From contig NZ_BMVK01000009.1 in NCBI RefSeq assembly GCF_014650675.1, positions 62,001 through 126,000 on the forward strand: a DNA stretch of 64,000 nt, given 5' to 3'. The position numbers and the translations under genes were made by a program. Below are positions 1 to 11,700 of this stretch, in pieces; the first letter of the stretch is position 1; each line of letters starts with the position of its first letter. The notes beneath the pieces are model-generated. The model was not told the DNA's origin. It saw only the letters and a program-made list of their open reading frames with translations, and made no database searches. The DNA is from Streptomyces anulatus. GTDB lineage: Bacteria > Actinomycetota > Actinomycetes > Streptomycetales > Streptomycetaceae.

Positions 1-2793
1 GGGCAGGCCCTCGGCGGCCCAGGCGACGATGTCCGCCGGTCGCGGGTCGCCGCCCGGGGCGGGGACGGCGTGGGCGACGAGCCGTCGGACGCCCCGGTGG
101 TCGGTGTGGCCGGTGACGACGGCCTGAGCGACGGCGGGGTGGGCGGTGAGGCGGGCCTCGACCTCGCCGGGCTCGACGCGGAAGCCGCGGATCTTCAGCT
201 GGTGGTCGGTGCGGCCCGCGTACTCCAGCTCTCCCCTTTCGTTCCAGCGGGCCAGGTCACCGGTGCGGTACATGCGGGTGCCGGGCTCCCCGAACGGGTC
301 GGCGACGAAGCGGTCGGCGGTGATCCGCGGACGTCCGAGGTAGCCGCGGGCGAGGCCGGGCCCGCCGATGTACAGCTCGCCCAGGACGCCGGGGGCGACC
401 GGGCGCAGGGCGCCGTCGAGGACGTAGGCGCGCTTGTTGACGTCCGGGGGGCCGATCGGCACGGGGCCGCCGGTCCACGCGGCCGGAACCTCCCAGGTGG
501 CGGAGTTCACCACGGCCTCGGTGGGTCCGTAGGCGTTGAACAGGCGGTGCCGGTCCGCCCAGGCGCGGACGACCTCGGGGGGCAGCGCCTCGGTGCCGAC
601 GATCAGGGTCATGCCCTCGGGGAGGGACGCGTCGAGCGGCAGGGAGGCGACGACGGTCGGCGGGATCACGGCCAGGGTGATGGCGGCCCGGTCCAGGAAG
701 TCGGCGAGCGGCGCTCCGGCACGCTCCTCCTCCGGGACGATCACCAGAGTGGCGCCGGAGAAAAGGGAGTTGGCGAGTTCGGCGAAGGTGACGTCGAAGC
801 TGGGGGACGCGAACTGGGTGACCCGGTCGCCGGGCCGGGTGGCGAAGCAGGCGTGGGCCCAGGCGATGAGGTCGACGAGCGGACGGTGTTCGACGAGGAC
901 GCCCTTGGGGCGGCCCGTGGAGCCGGAGGTGTGGATGAGGTAGGCGCCGTTGTGCAGGCGCAGGGGGGCCCGGCGGTCGGCGTCGGTGGGGTTGTGGTCG
1001 GGCAGCCCTTCGGGCAGCCGGTCGGTCGCGATGACGGTCGCGTCGCCGGACCAGGCCGTGTGGTCGGTGCCGGAGTGGGTGAGGACGACGGTGGCCCCGC
1101 TGCCGGTGATCAGGCCGGTGAGGCGTTCGGCGGGCTGGTCCGGGTCGAGCGGGGCGAAGACGCCGCCCGCCTTGCCGACGGCGAGCTGGGCGACGTAGAC
1201 GTCGGCTCCCCGGCGCAGGGCGACGCCGACGACGTCCTCGGGGCCGGTGCCCGCCGCGATGAGGGCGTGGGCGAGCAGGTTCGCGCGGGTGTTCAGCTCG
1301 GTGTACGTGAGGACGCGTCCGGCGTCGTCGACGGCGGGCCGGTCGGGGTGAGCGGCGGCCTGCCGCTCGAAGAGTACGGGCAGGGTGGCGGGTTCGACGT
1401 CGACGGTGTCGGCGTTGAAGGCGGTGAGGACCCGGTCGCGCTCCTCGGGGGTGAGGAGGTCGGTGCGGGGCAGCGGACGGTGCGGGTCGGCGGTGAACTC
1501 CTCGACGGCGCGCCGCAGTCGGGCGGCGACGCGCACGGCGTCGTGCTCGCTCAGGGCGTCGGTGCGGTAGCTCAGCCGCAGGACCGGTCCCCCGTCGGGC
1601 CCGGGGGCCGCGACCAGGGTGAGCGGGTAGTGGGTGGCGTCCCTGCCGGTGACGGCCTCGACGCGCAGCCCGGCGAACTCCTTGGTCTCCGAGCCCTCCC
1701 GGTCGTCGGGCCCGGTGTCGACGAGGTAGTTCTCGAACACGCACAGCGTGTCGAACAGCGGGCCGCCGCTGTCGGTGAGCTTCTGGATCCGGGCGAGCGC
1801 GACATGGTGGTGCGCCAGGAGGGCGGCCTGCTCGCCCGCGGTGCGCCGGACCAGTTCGGCGAGGGTCTCGTCGTGCCGGATCCGGACGCGTACCGGAAGG
1901 GTGTTGATGAACAGCCCGACCATGGACGCGGCCCCGGCCAGTTCGGCGGGCCTGCCGGACACGGTGGTGCCCGAGACCACGTCCTGGCGTCCGGTCATAT
2001 CGGCCAGGACCAGGGACCACAGGGTCTGTACGACGACGGGCACGGTGACGTCCAACGCCCGCGCGGCGGCGACCAGGGCCCTGGCGGAGTCCGGGGACAG
2101 TTCCACGTCCCGGGCGGCCGGCACGGCCTGCGGCTGTCCGTCGAGACCGGGTGCGACGACCGTCGGGCCGTCGAGACCGGCCAGCGCCCCGCGCCAGGCG
2201 CGCTCGTCGGCGCCGGTGTCCTGGGCGGCGGCCCAGGCCAGGTAGTCGCGGTACGGGCGGACCTCGGGCAGGGCGGTGGGCGACCCGTCGGCCGCGTACA
2301 GGGCGAAGAGCTCCTGGACGACGCGGGCGGTGGACCAGCCGTCCAGCAGGAGGTGGTGGTGGGTGAACAGGAGCCGGTGGCGTTCGGGGGCCAGGCGGAT
2401 CGCGGTGAAGCGGACGAGGGGCGGCCGGGCCAGGTCGAAGCGGGTGTGCCGGTCGGCGTCGGTGAGGCGTCCGACCCGCCGGTCGCGCTCGGCCGCGTCG
2501 AGGCCGGAGAGGTCGGCGTCCTGCCAGGGGATGTCCACGGTGTGCGGGACGACGGTGACCGGGTCGCCGTTGCGGCGGGTGCGGAAGGCGGCCTTGAGGT
2601 TGGGGTGGCGGGTCAGGAGGGCCTCGACGGCGCGGCGCAGGCGGTCCGTGTCGAGCGGTCCCGTCAGGTCCAGGCCGAGCTGCACGTTGTAGACGTCCAG
2701 CGCGCTGTCGTCGTAGGACGACAGGAAGTAGAGCCCCTGTTGGAGCGGGGACAGCGGGAGTATGTCCTGCAGTCCCTGGGGTGCGCCGGTCAC
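1..2793 (-). CDS. NRPS C, condensation-adenylation module (3' end outside window)
   Basis: Third NRPS gene of the assembly line; 931 residues are visible and the gene runs off the left edge. The GTG start overlaps the NRPS B stop as GTGA and has GGAGGA four bases upstream, so translation is coupled. The condensation domain opens with SPLQQGLYF and has an intact HHxxxDG motif (HHLLLDGWS) near residue 147; this is the subtype that follows epimerization domains, matching the E domain that ends NRPS B. The adenylation domain runs from about residue 490 past residue 757, with TSGSTGRPKG and YGPTE. Its binding-pocket residues read D V A V I G A V N, which I cannot assign; a hydrophobic or unusual residue is likely. 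The conserved G after position 301 is T (VGTEA), which is uncommon. No carrier protein is visible before the edge. Confidence 0.93.
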   Translation of the reverse strand, partial: MTGAPQGLQDILPLSPLQQGLYFLSSYDDSALDVYNVQLGLDLTGPLDTDRLRRAVEALLTRHPNLKAAFRTRRNGDPVTVVPHTVDIPWQDADLSGLDAAERDRRVGRLTDADRHTRFDLARPPLVRFTAIRLAPERHRLLFTHHHLLLDGWSTARVVQELFALYAADGSPTALPEVRPYRDYLAWAAAQDTGADERAWRGALAGLDGPTVVAPGLDGQPQAVPAARDVELSPDSARALVAAARALDVTVPVVVQTLWSLVLADMTGRQDVVSGTTVSGRPAELAGAASMVGLFINTLPVRVRIRHDETLAELVRRTAGEQAALLAHHHVALARIQKLTDSGGPLFDTLCVFENYLVDTGPDDREGSETKEFAGLRVEAVTGRDATHYPLTLVAAPGPDGGPVLRLSYRTDALSEHDAVRVAARLRRAVEEFTADPHRPLPRTDLLTPEERDRVLTAFNADTVDVEPATLPVLFERQAAAHPDRPAVDDAGRVLTYTELNTRANLLAHALIAAGTGPEDVVGVALRRGADVYVAQLAVGKAGGVFAPLDPDQPAERLTGLITGSGATVVLTHSGTDHTAWSGDATVIATDRLPEGLPDHNPTDADRRAPLRLHNGAYLIHTSGSTGRPKGVLVEHRPLVDLIAWAHACFATRPGDRVTQFASPSFDVTFAELANSLFSGATLVIVPEEERAGAPLADFLDRAAITLAVIPPTVVASLPLDASLPEGMTLIVGTEALPPEVVRAWADRHRLFNAYGPTEAVVNSATWEVPAAWTGGPVPIGPPDVNKRAYVLDGALRPVAPGVLGELYIGGPGLARGYLGRPRITADRFVADPFGEPGTRMYRTGDLARWNERGELEYAGRTDHQLKIRGFRVEPGEVEARLTAHPAVAQAVVTGHTDHRGVRRLVAHAVPAPGGDPRPADIVAWAAEGLP

Positions 2794-5700
2794 GTGGTCC
2801 TCCACTCGTCTTCGAACTCGTCGATTTCGTCCTGGCTCAGCGACAGCAGGCCGAGGTCGGACGGGGTGTGCCCGGCGGCCTGGGTGCGGGCGGCCGCCAC
2901 CAGGGTCTCCAGGGCGGTGCGCCACCAGCGGTCCAGGACCGCGATCTCCTCGCCGCTCACGAGCCGGCTCGCGTGGTGCCAGCTGACCGAGAGCTCGGTG
3001 CCCGAGGGGCGGCGCAGCGCGGTGATGTCGAGATCCACCGCGGTGTGGACGCCGAGCGCGGGGGCCGGGCGCCACACGGCGGCCGACTCGGGGCTCGGGG
3101 TCCAGGGTTCGGGTGCGGCGGCGTCGTTCTCGCCGACGTCGTAGCGGCCCAGGTAGTTGAAGCCGGTCAGGGGTTCCGGGCGGGCGGCGAGCGCGGCCCC
3201 GGACACGGGGTCCAGGTGGCGCAACTGCCCGTAGCCGATGCCGTGGTCGGGGACGGCGCGCAGGTGCTCCTTGACCTGCTTGAGGAACCGTCCGGCCGCG
3301 TTCGGGTCCGCGATGGTGGTGTCGGGTCCGGCTTCCGTGAGGCGCCCCCGGAACGGGTACTGGCTGGTGAACCAGCCCACCGTCCGGGCGGGGGCGGCGA
3401 CTTCGGGGAGCGCGGCGTCCCGGCCGTGCCCTTCGAGCAGGACGAGGGTGCTCTCCTCGCTGCGCCAGCGGCTGTGGGCGAGGACGAACGCGGTGAGCAG
3501 GACGTCCTGTTCGGTGCAGTGGAACGCGGTGGTCACCTCGTTCAGGGCGGGTTCGGCCAGGTCGGAGGGGATCGTGGTGATCAGCCGGTGGACGGTGTCC
3601 GGGGTGTCCGTGGCGGGGTCGGGTACCCGGCCGTACGGAGCGGGCCCGGTGTCGCCCAGCACCTCGCTCCAGTACGGGAGTTCGGCGCGCCGGTCGGCGG
3701 CGGAGCCGGTGAGGGCGCGGGACCAGGTGCGGAAGGAGGTCTCGACCGGGGGCAGCGGCGTGTCCGGGTCGGCGCACAGCTGGGCGAGGTCGGGCAGCAG
3801 GATCCGCCAGGACACCGCGTCGACCACCAGGTGGTGGGCGACCAGCAGCAGCCGGCCGGGTCCCCCGTCGCCGGGGTCGAGGAGGGCGGCGCGCAGCATC
3901 CGGCCGGTGTGCGGGTCGAGTTCGCCGACGGCGGTGCGCGACGCCTCGGTGACGGCGTCCGGGAGGGAGGCGCCTCCGTCCCCGGGAGCGGGGAGGTGCC
4001 GCAGCACGTCGTCGGTGAAGACCGGGGCCTCGGGGACGAGGAGCGTCCAGGCGTCGCCGTCCGCGCCGTCCAGCCGGGCGGCGAGGACGGGGTGGTGGAC
4101 GACGAGACGCCCGAGCGCCCGGCGCAGCCGCTCGGCGGTGAGGCCGGGCGGGGTCGTCACCAGGAGGGACTGGTGGTAGGTGCGGTGGTCGCCGCCGCGC
4201 CGGCGCAGCGCGTGCATGACGGGCGTGAGCGGCACGGCTCCGGCCCCGGGGTCGTGGACCAGGGCCGCGGCCTCCTCCCGCCGGGCCACCCGGGCGAGGG
4301 CGGACACGGTGCGCTGCTCGAAGACGTCACGGGGGCTGATCACGAGCCCCCGCCGCCGGGCGGCGCTGACCAGCACGATGGAGGTGATGCTGTCGCCGCC
4401 GAGGGCGAAGAAGCTGCTCTGCCGTCCGACGGCGGGCACCTTCAGGAGATCGGCGATGAGTTCGGCGAGGACCTCCTCGGCCGGGTCCCCCGGCCGCTCC
4501 CCGGCCGTCGGCTCCGCGACGGCGGGCGCGGGGAGTGCCGAGCGGTCCACCTTCCCGCTCACGGTGAGCGGGAAGCGGTCCAGGACGAGGACGTCGGAGG
4601 GCACCAGGGCCCCGGGCAGGAGGCCGGCGCTGTGGGCGAGCAGGTCGGCGGGGAGCGGTGGCGCGGCCGGGTCGTCGGGGGTGACGTAGCCGACGAGCCG
4701 GGCCGCTCCCGGCAGGTCGTCGCGTACGAGGACGAGGGCGTCCCGGACGGCCGGGTGGCCGAGCAGGGCGGTGCGCACCTCCGCCGGTTCGATCCGTACG
4801 CCGCGCAGCTTCACCTGGTCGTCGGCGCGGCGCAGATACTCCAGCTCGCCGCGCCGGCTCCAGCGGGCCAGGTCGCCGGTGCGGTACAGCCGCTCCCCCG
4901 GTGCGCCGAACGGATCGGCGACGAAGCGTTCGGCGGTCCCCGCGCTCCGGCCCAGGTAGCCGAGCGCCAACTGGGCTCCACCCAGATACAGTTCGCCGCT
5001 CACCCCGGGCGGCACGGGCCGCAGGGCCGCGTCCAGGACGTAGGCGCGGGTGCCGGCTCCCGGAGCGCCGAGCGGGACGAGGGGCCCTTCACCGGGCACG
5101 GCGGTGCGGGCGGTGACGTCGACGGCCGCCTCGGTCGGCCCGTACTGGTTGACGACGGGGGCGGCGAACACCTCGGCGCAGCGCCGCACGAGCGTGTCGG
5201 TGAGGGCTTCGCCGCCGCTGAAGATCCACCGGAGCGAGGTGCAGTGCGCCGCGTCCGGTTCGGCGGCGAACAGGGCGAGCATCGAGGGCACGAAGTGGAC
5301 GGCGTGGACGCCGTGTTCGCGGATCAGCCGGGCGATGCGGGCGGGGTCCCGGTGCTCGTCGGGTCCCGCGACGACGACGGCGGCCCCGGCGAGGAGAGGA
5401 CCGGTCAGCTCCCAGACCGAGACGTCGAAGCCGGGTGCGGCCTTGGCCAGCATGCGGTCCCCCGGTCCGAGGGGGAAGCGCCGCTGGGTCCAGGCGAGCC
5501 GGTTGGCGAGCGCCCCGTGCGGGACGACGACGGCCTTGGGGCGGCCGGTGGAGCCGGAGGTGTGCAGGATGTACGCGGGCTGGGCGGGGTGGGGTGCGGC
5601 GGGGGCGAAGTCGGCGGGGGCCGCCGGGCGCGGGTCGTCGAGGAGCAGGACGGGGCGGTCGAACCCGTCGGGCAGCAGGCCCCGGTGGGCGCGGTCGGTG

Positions 5701-8700
5701 AGGAGCACCGTCGGCGGGTTCGCTTCGAGCAGGGCGGACAGCCGGGCCGCCGGGTGGTCCGGGTCCAGGGGCAGATACGCCCCGCCGGCCTGGAGCACGG
5801 CGTGTGCGGCGGTGACCAGGTCCGCCGACCGGGGCAGGAGGACGGCGACGGGTGCGCCATGGCGGACCCCGTGCTCGCGGAGCGGTGCGGCGAGCGACCG
5901 GGCGTCGCCGAGGAGTTCGCCGTACCGGACGGTGCGGTCCGCGTCGATCACGGCGGGGGCGTCGGGCGTGCGGGCGGCCCGCTCGGCGAACTCCCGGGCG
6001 ATGGACAGCGCCCGCACCGGCTCCTCGGCGGTGTTCCAGGTGGTGAGGAGCCGGTGGTGCTCGTCGTCGGTGAGCAGGCGGAGACCGCCGACGGGCCGGT
6101 CGGGCCGGTCCGCGAAGGCGGCCAGCACGCGTGCGTACCGGCCAGCGATCGCGCGTACGGTCGCCTCGTCGAAGAGCGCGGTGCGGTAGGTGATGCCCCC
6201 GTTCAACACGCCGTCGGCTCCCGGTTCCTGGACCAGGGTGACGGTGAGGTCGAACTTGGCGGTGCGGGTGTGCACCGCGACGGGTGCGCTGGCCAGGCCG
6301 CCGAGTTCCGGTCCTTCGGCGGTGCGGGTCTGGTAGTTCAGCATCACCTGGAACAACGGGTGGCGTTCCAGGGAGCGTTCGACGTCCAGCAGGTCCACCA
6401 GGCGTTCGAAGGGGACGTCGGCGTGGTCGAGTGCGTCGAGCGTGGCCGACCTGGCGCGGGCCACGAGCTGGGCCGGGGTCGGGTCGCCGCCGACGTCGGT
6501 GCGCAGGACCAGGGTGTTGACGAAGAAGCCGACGAGGTCGTGCGCCGCGGCGTCGTCCCGTCCGGCGACGAGTGTTCCCACGGGAATGTCGTCGGCGCCG
6601 CCGATCCGGTGGAGCAGGACGGCGAGCGCCGCGTGGGCGACCATGAACGGGGTCGCGCCGGTGCGGGAGGCGAGCCGCCGCAGCCCGGCGGTGACCTCGG
6701 CGGAGAGGCCGAAGGCGACGATGCCTCCGTCGTGGCCGGTGTCCGGCCGGCGCGGCCGGTCCATGGGGAGGGGAAGTTCCGCCGGGAGTCCGGCCAGCTG
6801 GTCCCGCCAGTAGCGGACCTGCCGGCTGATCTCGCTGTCCTCGTCGGCCTCGTCGCCGAGCAGCTCCCGCTGCCGCAGCGTGTGGTCGGCGTACTGGAGG
6901 GGCAGCGGCGCCCACCGGGGGGCCCGGCCGTCCGAGCGGGCGGCGAGGGCGGCGGCCAGGTCGTCGAGCAGCGGGCGCACGGACCATTCGTCGCCGGCGA
7001 TGTGGTGCAGGACGAGGAGCAGCACGTCGTGGTGCGGACCTGTGCCGCCCTCGGGGACCACCCGGAACAGGCCGGCGCGCAGCGGCGTCTCCCGCTCCAG
7101 GGCGAAGGGCGGGCTCGCGGCCTCGGCCAGCGCGGCGTCCAGGGCGTCCGGCGTGGTGGTCCGGACGGTGAGGGGTACGGGGGCGTCGCCCGGGGCGAGG
7201 ATGCGCTGCACGGCGCGGCCCTCGCGCTCGGGGAACACCGTGCGGAGCACCTCGTGGCGGGCGGTGAGGTCGGCGAGCGCCCGCTCCAGCGCCTGTGCGT
7301 CGAGGGTTCCGGTGAGGCGGAGCGCGATGGGCACGTTGTACGCGGCGGTGGGTTCCTCCTCCAGCCGGTGGAGGAACCAGAGGCGTTGCTGCGCGGGGGA
7401 CAGCGGCGGTTCGGCGGGGCGCGGCCGGTGGGCCGGTTCCGGGGACCGGGCCGCCCTGCGGGCTCCGCGCAGCAGGGCGGCGGTCGCCGCCGGGGTCCGC
7501 GCGGTGAACAGGTCGCCGACGGACAGCTCCGCGTCCAGGAGCGTCCGGGCCCGTCCCACCAGGCTCATCGCGGACAGCGAGTGGCCGCCGCGCTCGAAGA
7601 AGTCCTCGTGCGGGCCGAAGCCGGGCAGTCCGAGGGCGTCGGCGAAGATCCGGCAGAGCAGTTCGGTGCGCTGGTCGTGCGGGGGCAGGCGGCCGGGGCC
7701 CGCCGGTTCGGCGGTGCGGGGGGCGGGCAGGGCGGCACGGTCGGTCTTGCCGTTCTCGGTGAGCGGCAGCGCCTCTACGGCGACGAGGTGGGCGGGGACC
7801 TGGTAGTCGGGGAGGCGGGCGGCGAGGCTGTCGCGCAGTGCCTCGGTGTCCAGGACGGTGTCCGGTTCGGGGACCGCGTATCCGACGAGGGCGGGGCCGC
7901 CCGGGAGGTCGGTGCGCAGGACGACGACGGCGCGGGCGACGCCCGCCTCGGCGAGGAGGGCCGCCTCGCTCTCCCCGGGTTCGACGCGGTGGCCGCGCAG
8001 CTTGATCTGGTCGTCGGTGCGGCCGAGGAAGTCCAGGGCCCCGTCCGGCCGGACGCGCACCAGGTCGCCGGTGCGGTACAGCCGCTCCCCCGGCCGCCCG
8101 TGGGGATCGGCGACGAAGCGTGTCGCGGTGCGGGCGGGGCGGCGGTGGTAGCCGCGGGCGAGCCCGGCTCCGCCGATGTACAGCTCGCCGGGGACTCCGG
8201 GCAGGGTCGGGCGCAGGGCGGTGTCGAGTACGCGGAGGGTCATTCCGTCGAGCGGCCGTCCGATGGGCAGCGGTCCTTCGTCGGCCGCCCCGGGGTCGAG
8301 GGTGTGGGCGGTGGCGAACGTGGTGGTCTCGGTGGGGCCGTAGCCGTTGACGACGCGGAGCCCCGGTGCGGCGGCGTGTGCGGCGGCCACGGCCCCGGGG
8401 GCCACGACGTCGCCGCCGGTCCACACCTCGCGCAGGGCGGTGAACGTCTCGGGGGCGTCCTGGGCGAGAAGGGCGAACAGTCCGGCGGTGAACCAGGCGC
8501 TGTCCGCTCCCCCGGCCCCGGCCCTCCCGCCGGACTCCTCGCCGGTCAGCAGGGTGCGCCAGCGGGCCGGGTCCAGCGGCGTGTCGGGGGCGAGGAGCAG
8601 TTCGCCGCCGCGCAGCAGGGTGCCCCACACCTCGTGGGTGGCCGCGTCGAAGGAGTGCGGGGAGTGGACGAGCACCCGCCGGTGGGCGTCGCCGGCGAAC

Positions 8701-11700
8701 CGGCTGTCCGAGGCGAGGGCGAGGACGGCGCTCTCGGGGACGGCGACGCCCTTGGGTTCGCCGGTGGAGCCGGAGGTGTACATCACGTAGGCGAGCCGGT
8801 GCGGGGCGACGGGCGCGGGCGGTGCGCCGGTCCGCCCCGCCGGCGCGTGGTCCACGGGCGGATGGAGCACCGGTACGGGTCCGTACGCGACGGTGTCGGC
8901 GCCGGGCCGGCAGACCAGGGCGACCGCACCGGCCGCGTCGAGGACGGTGCGGACGCGCTCGGCGGGCCAGTCGGGGTGCAGCGGCAGGTAGGCGGCTCCG
9001 GCCCAGGCCACGGCGAGTTCGGCGACGACCAGGTCCACGGAGCGCGGCAGCAGCAGGGCGACGACCCTTTCGGGTCCGGCTCCCGTCTCACGCAGCCGTT
9101 CGGCGAACCGGGCGGCGCGCGCGACGAGTTCCGCGTAGGTCACCGGCTGTCCGCCGCCGAGGGGCCGTACGGCGACGGCGTCCGGGCACTCGGCCGCGAC
9201 GGCGGCGACCGTTCCGGCGGGGCCCAGGGCGGCGGGAGCCGCCGGGAGGCCGGTGAGGCCGGCCGGTGTCTCCGGCGCGAGGTCCAGCTGCCCGGCGGGG
9301 AGGTCCGGCCGGTGGGCGAGGTGGTCCAGGGCGCGGGTCAGCCGGTCGAGGACCGTCCGGGCGGCCGGGATGTCGTAGAGGTCGGGGCGGTGCTTGAGGA
9401 CGAGCCGCAGCCTGCCGCCCTGGAGGGTGATCGCCAGGGTCAGCGGGTAGTGGGTGGCGTCCCGCCCGCCGACGCCGCGTACGTCGAGTCCGGCGGCGCG
9501 TTCGCTGCCGGTGAGCGCGTCGTCGTCGAAGGGGTAGTTCTCGAAGACGGTCATGGTGTCGAGCAGCGCGGGCAGGCCGACGAGTCCCTGAATGTCGGCG
9601 AGCCCGAGGTGCTGGTGGTCGAGGAGGGCGGCCTGGCGCGCGTGCAGGTCGGCGACCGCGTCGCCCAGCGTGCGGGCGGGGTCGGTCCGCACCCGGGTGG
9701 GCAGGGTGTTGACGAAGAGCCCCAGCATCCCTTCCACGCCGTCGAGTTCGGCGGGGCGGCCGGACACCGCGCTGCCGAAGACCACGTCGTCGCGTCCGGT
9801 GAGCCGGGACAGGACGAGCCCCCAGCCGGTCTGGACGACGGTGTTCAGGGTGGTGCCCGTGGTGCGGGCGCGGTCCTGGAGCGCGGCCGTGAGGGCGGGG
9901 TCGAGGACGGTCGCGGTCTCCTCGGGGACCAGGGCGGCGGACGGTGTGCCGGCGGGGGCGGTGAGGGTGGGTTCGGTGATCCCGTCCAGGGCGGTGCGCC
10001 AGGCGGCCTCGGCGGCCGGCCGGTCGCGGCCGGCGAGCCACCGCGCGTAGTCGGCGAAGGGGCGGCGACGGACCGGCGGACGTCCGGCGTAGGCGTCGAA
10101 CAGGTCGGTGAGCAGGAGCGGCGTGGACCAGCCGTCGAGCAGCAGGTGGTGGCTGGTGAACAGCAGCCGCCACCGGTCGTCGGCGGTGCGGATGAGGGTG
10201 AACCGCAGCAGCGGCGGCCGGTCCGGGGCGAAGGGGCGGGTGCGGTCGTCGGTGACCAGGGCGGTGAGGACGTCGGGGCGGGCCCGGCCGTCGGTGGCGG
10301 GGGTCGCGGATACGTCCGGGCGGGCGCGCAGGTCGTGCTCGGTCCACTCCGGCGGGGCGTCGGCGGTCGTGTACTGCACCAGGCGGCCGGTGGCGAGGCG
10401 GCGGAATCCGGCGCGGAGGTTGGCGTGCCGGTCCACGACGGTCCGGGCGGCCCCTCGCAGGCGGCCGGGGTCGAGCGGTCCGGTGATCTCCAGCTCCAGC
10501 TGGACGACGTAGGTATCGGTCCCGGCCTCCTCGGTCAGCGCGTGGTAGGCGAGACCGTGCTGGAGGGGTGTCAGGGGCAGTACGCCGTCGAGTGCGGGGA
10601 CCGCCGTTTCGAGCTCGGTGATCTCGTGCCGGTCGAGCGCCACCGGGAAGTCTCCGGGGCTGTGTCCCGCGAAGCCGGGTTCGTCGTGGCGGCGGACGAG
10701 TTCGGCGAGGGCCGCGGTGAACCGGTCGGCGATGGCCCGGATCCGGTCGGGGCCGATGAGGTCGGCGGCGTACGTCCAGCGGACGGTCAGCACAGGGCCC
10801 TCGGGGCCGTCCAGGGTGGAGGCGTTGAGGTCCAGGACGTGTCCGCCGAGGAGGACCGGCTGCGGTCCCGGGTGCACGGCGTCGGATTCGGGGGCGGGAA
10901 CCCAGTGCCCGTCCGGGGTGTCGGCGGTGAACCGGCCCAGGTAGTTGAAGGCGATCTGGGCCCCGCTGGGGGCCTGCTGGTGGAGCGCCCCGTAGCCGGC
11001 TCCCCGGCCGGGGACCGCCGCGAGCCGGTCGCGGACGTGCTTGACGTCCTGGCCGACGCCTCCGGTGCCGGGGTCCAGCCGGACGGGGTACTGGGTGGTG
11101 AACCAGCCGACGGTGCGGGAGAGGTCGGCTCCGGGTGCGAGTTCCTCGTGGCGGCCGTGGGATTCGAGGTCGACCAGGACCGGGGAGTCGCCGCCGACCG
11201 CGTGGACGAGCGCGGCCAGGAGGAGTTCGTCGGGGCGCGCGTGGAACGCGGCGGCGGTGGCGGTGAGCAGGGGCGCGGTGAGACCGGGGGCCAGATCGGT
11301 GCGGAGTTCGCCGGGGGTGTGCGGGGTGGCCGCCGCGTCCTGGGGGGCGAGCGGGGCCGGCCGGTCCGCCAGGACGCCGTCCCAGTGGGTCCGCTCGGCG
11401 GCGAAGCGCTCGGCGTCCCCGTACAGGGCGTCCGTCCAGTGGGCGAAGGAGGTGTCGGGCCGGGCCGGGGGTGTATCGGTGTCGACGGCGTGCGCGAGGT
11501 CGGGAAGCAGGATCCGCCAGGACACTCCGTCCATGGCCAGGTGGTGGACGAGCAGCAGCAGCCTGCCGTCCCGGCCGGGCCCGCGCGGGAACCAGACGAC
11601 CCGGATCAATGAGCCGTGGTCCGGGTCGAGTTCGGCCGCACGGGCACGGGACTGGGCATGGACGGCCCGGCGCAGCTCGGCGTCGTCGCCGGTGACCGGG

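Noticed and set aside
2781..11612. Very long open frame on the plus strand opposite NRPS B
   Set aside because: It is antisense to clear NRPS motifs, has a Gly/Val/Arg-rich low-complexity translation and no domain; long antisense frames arise from high GC at third codon positions.
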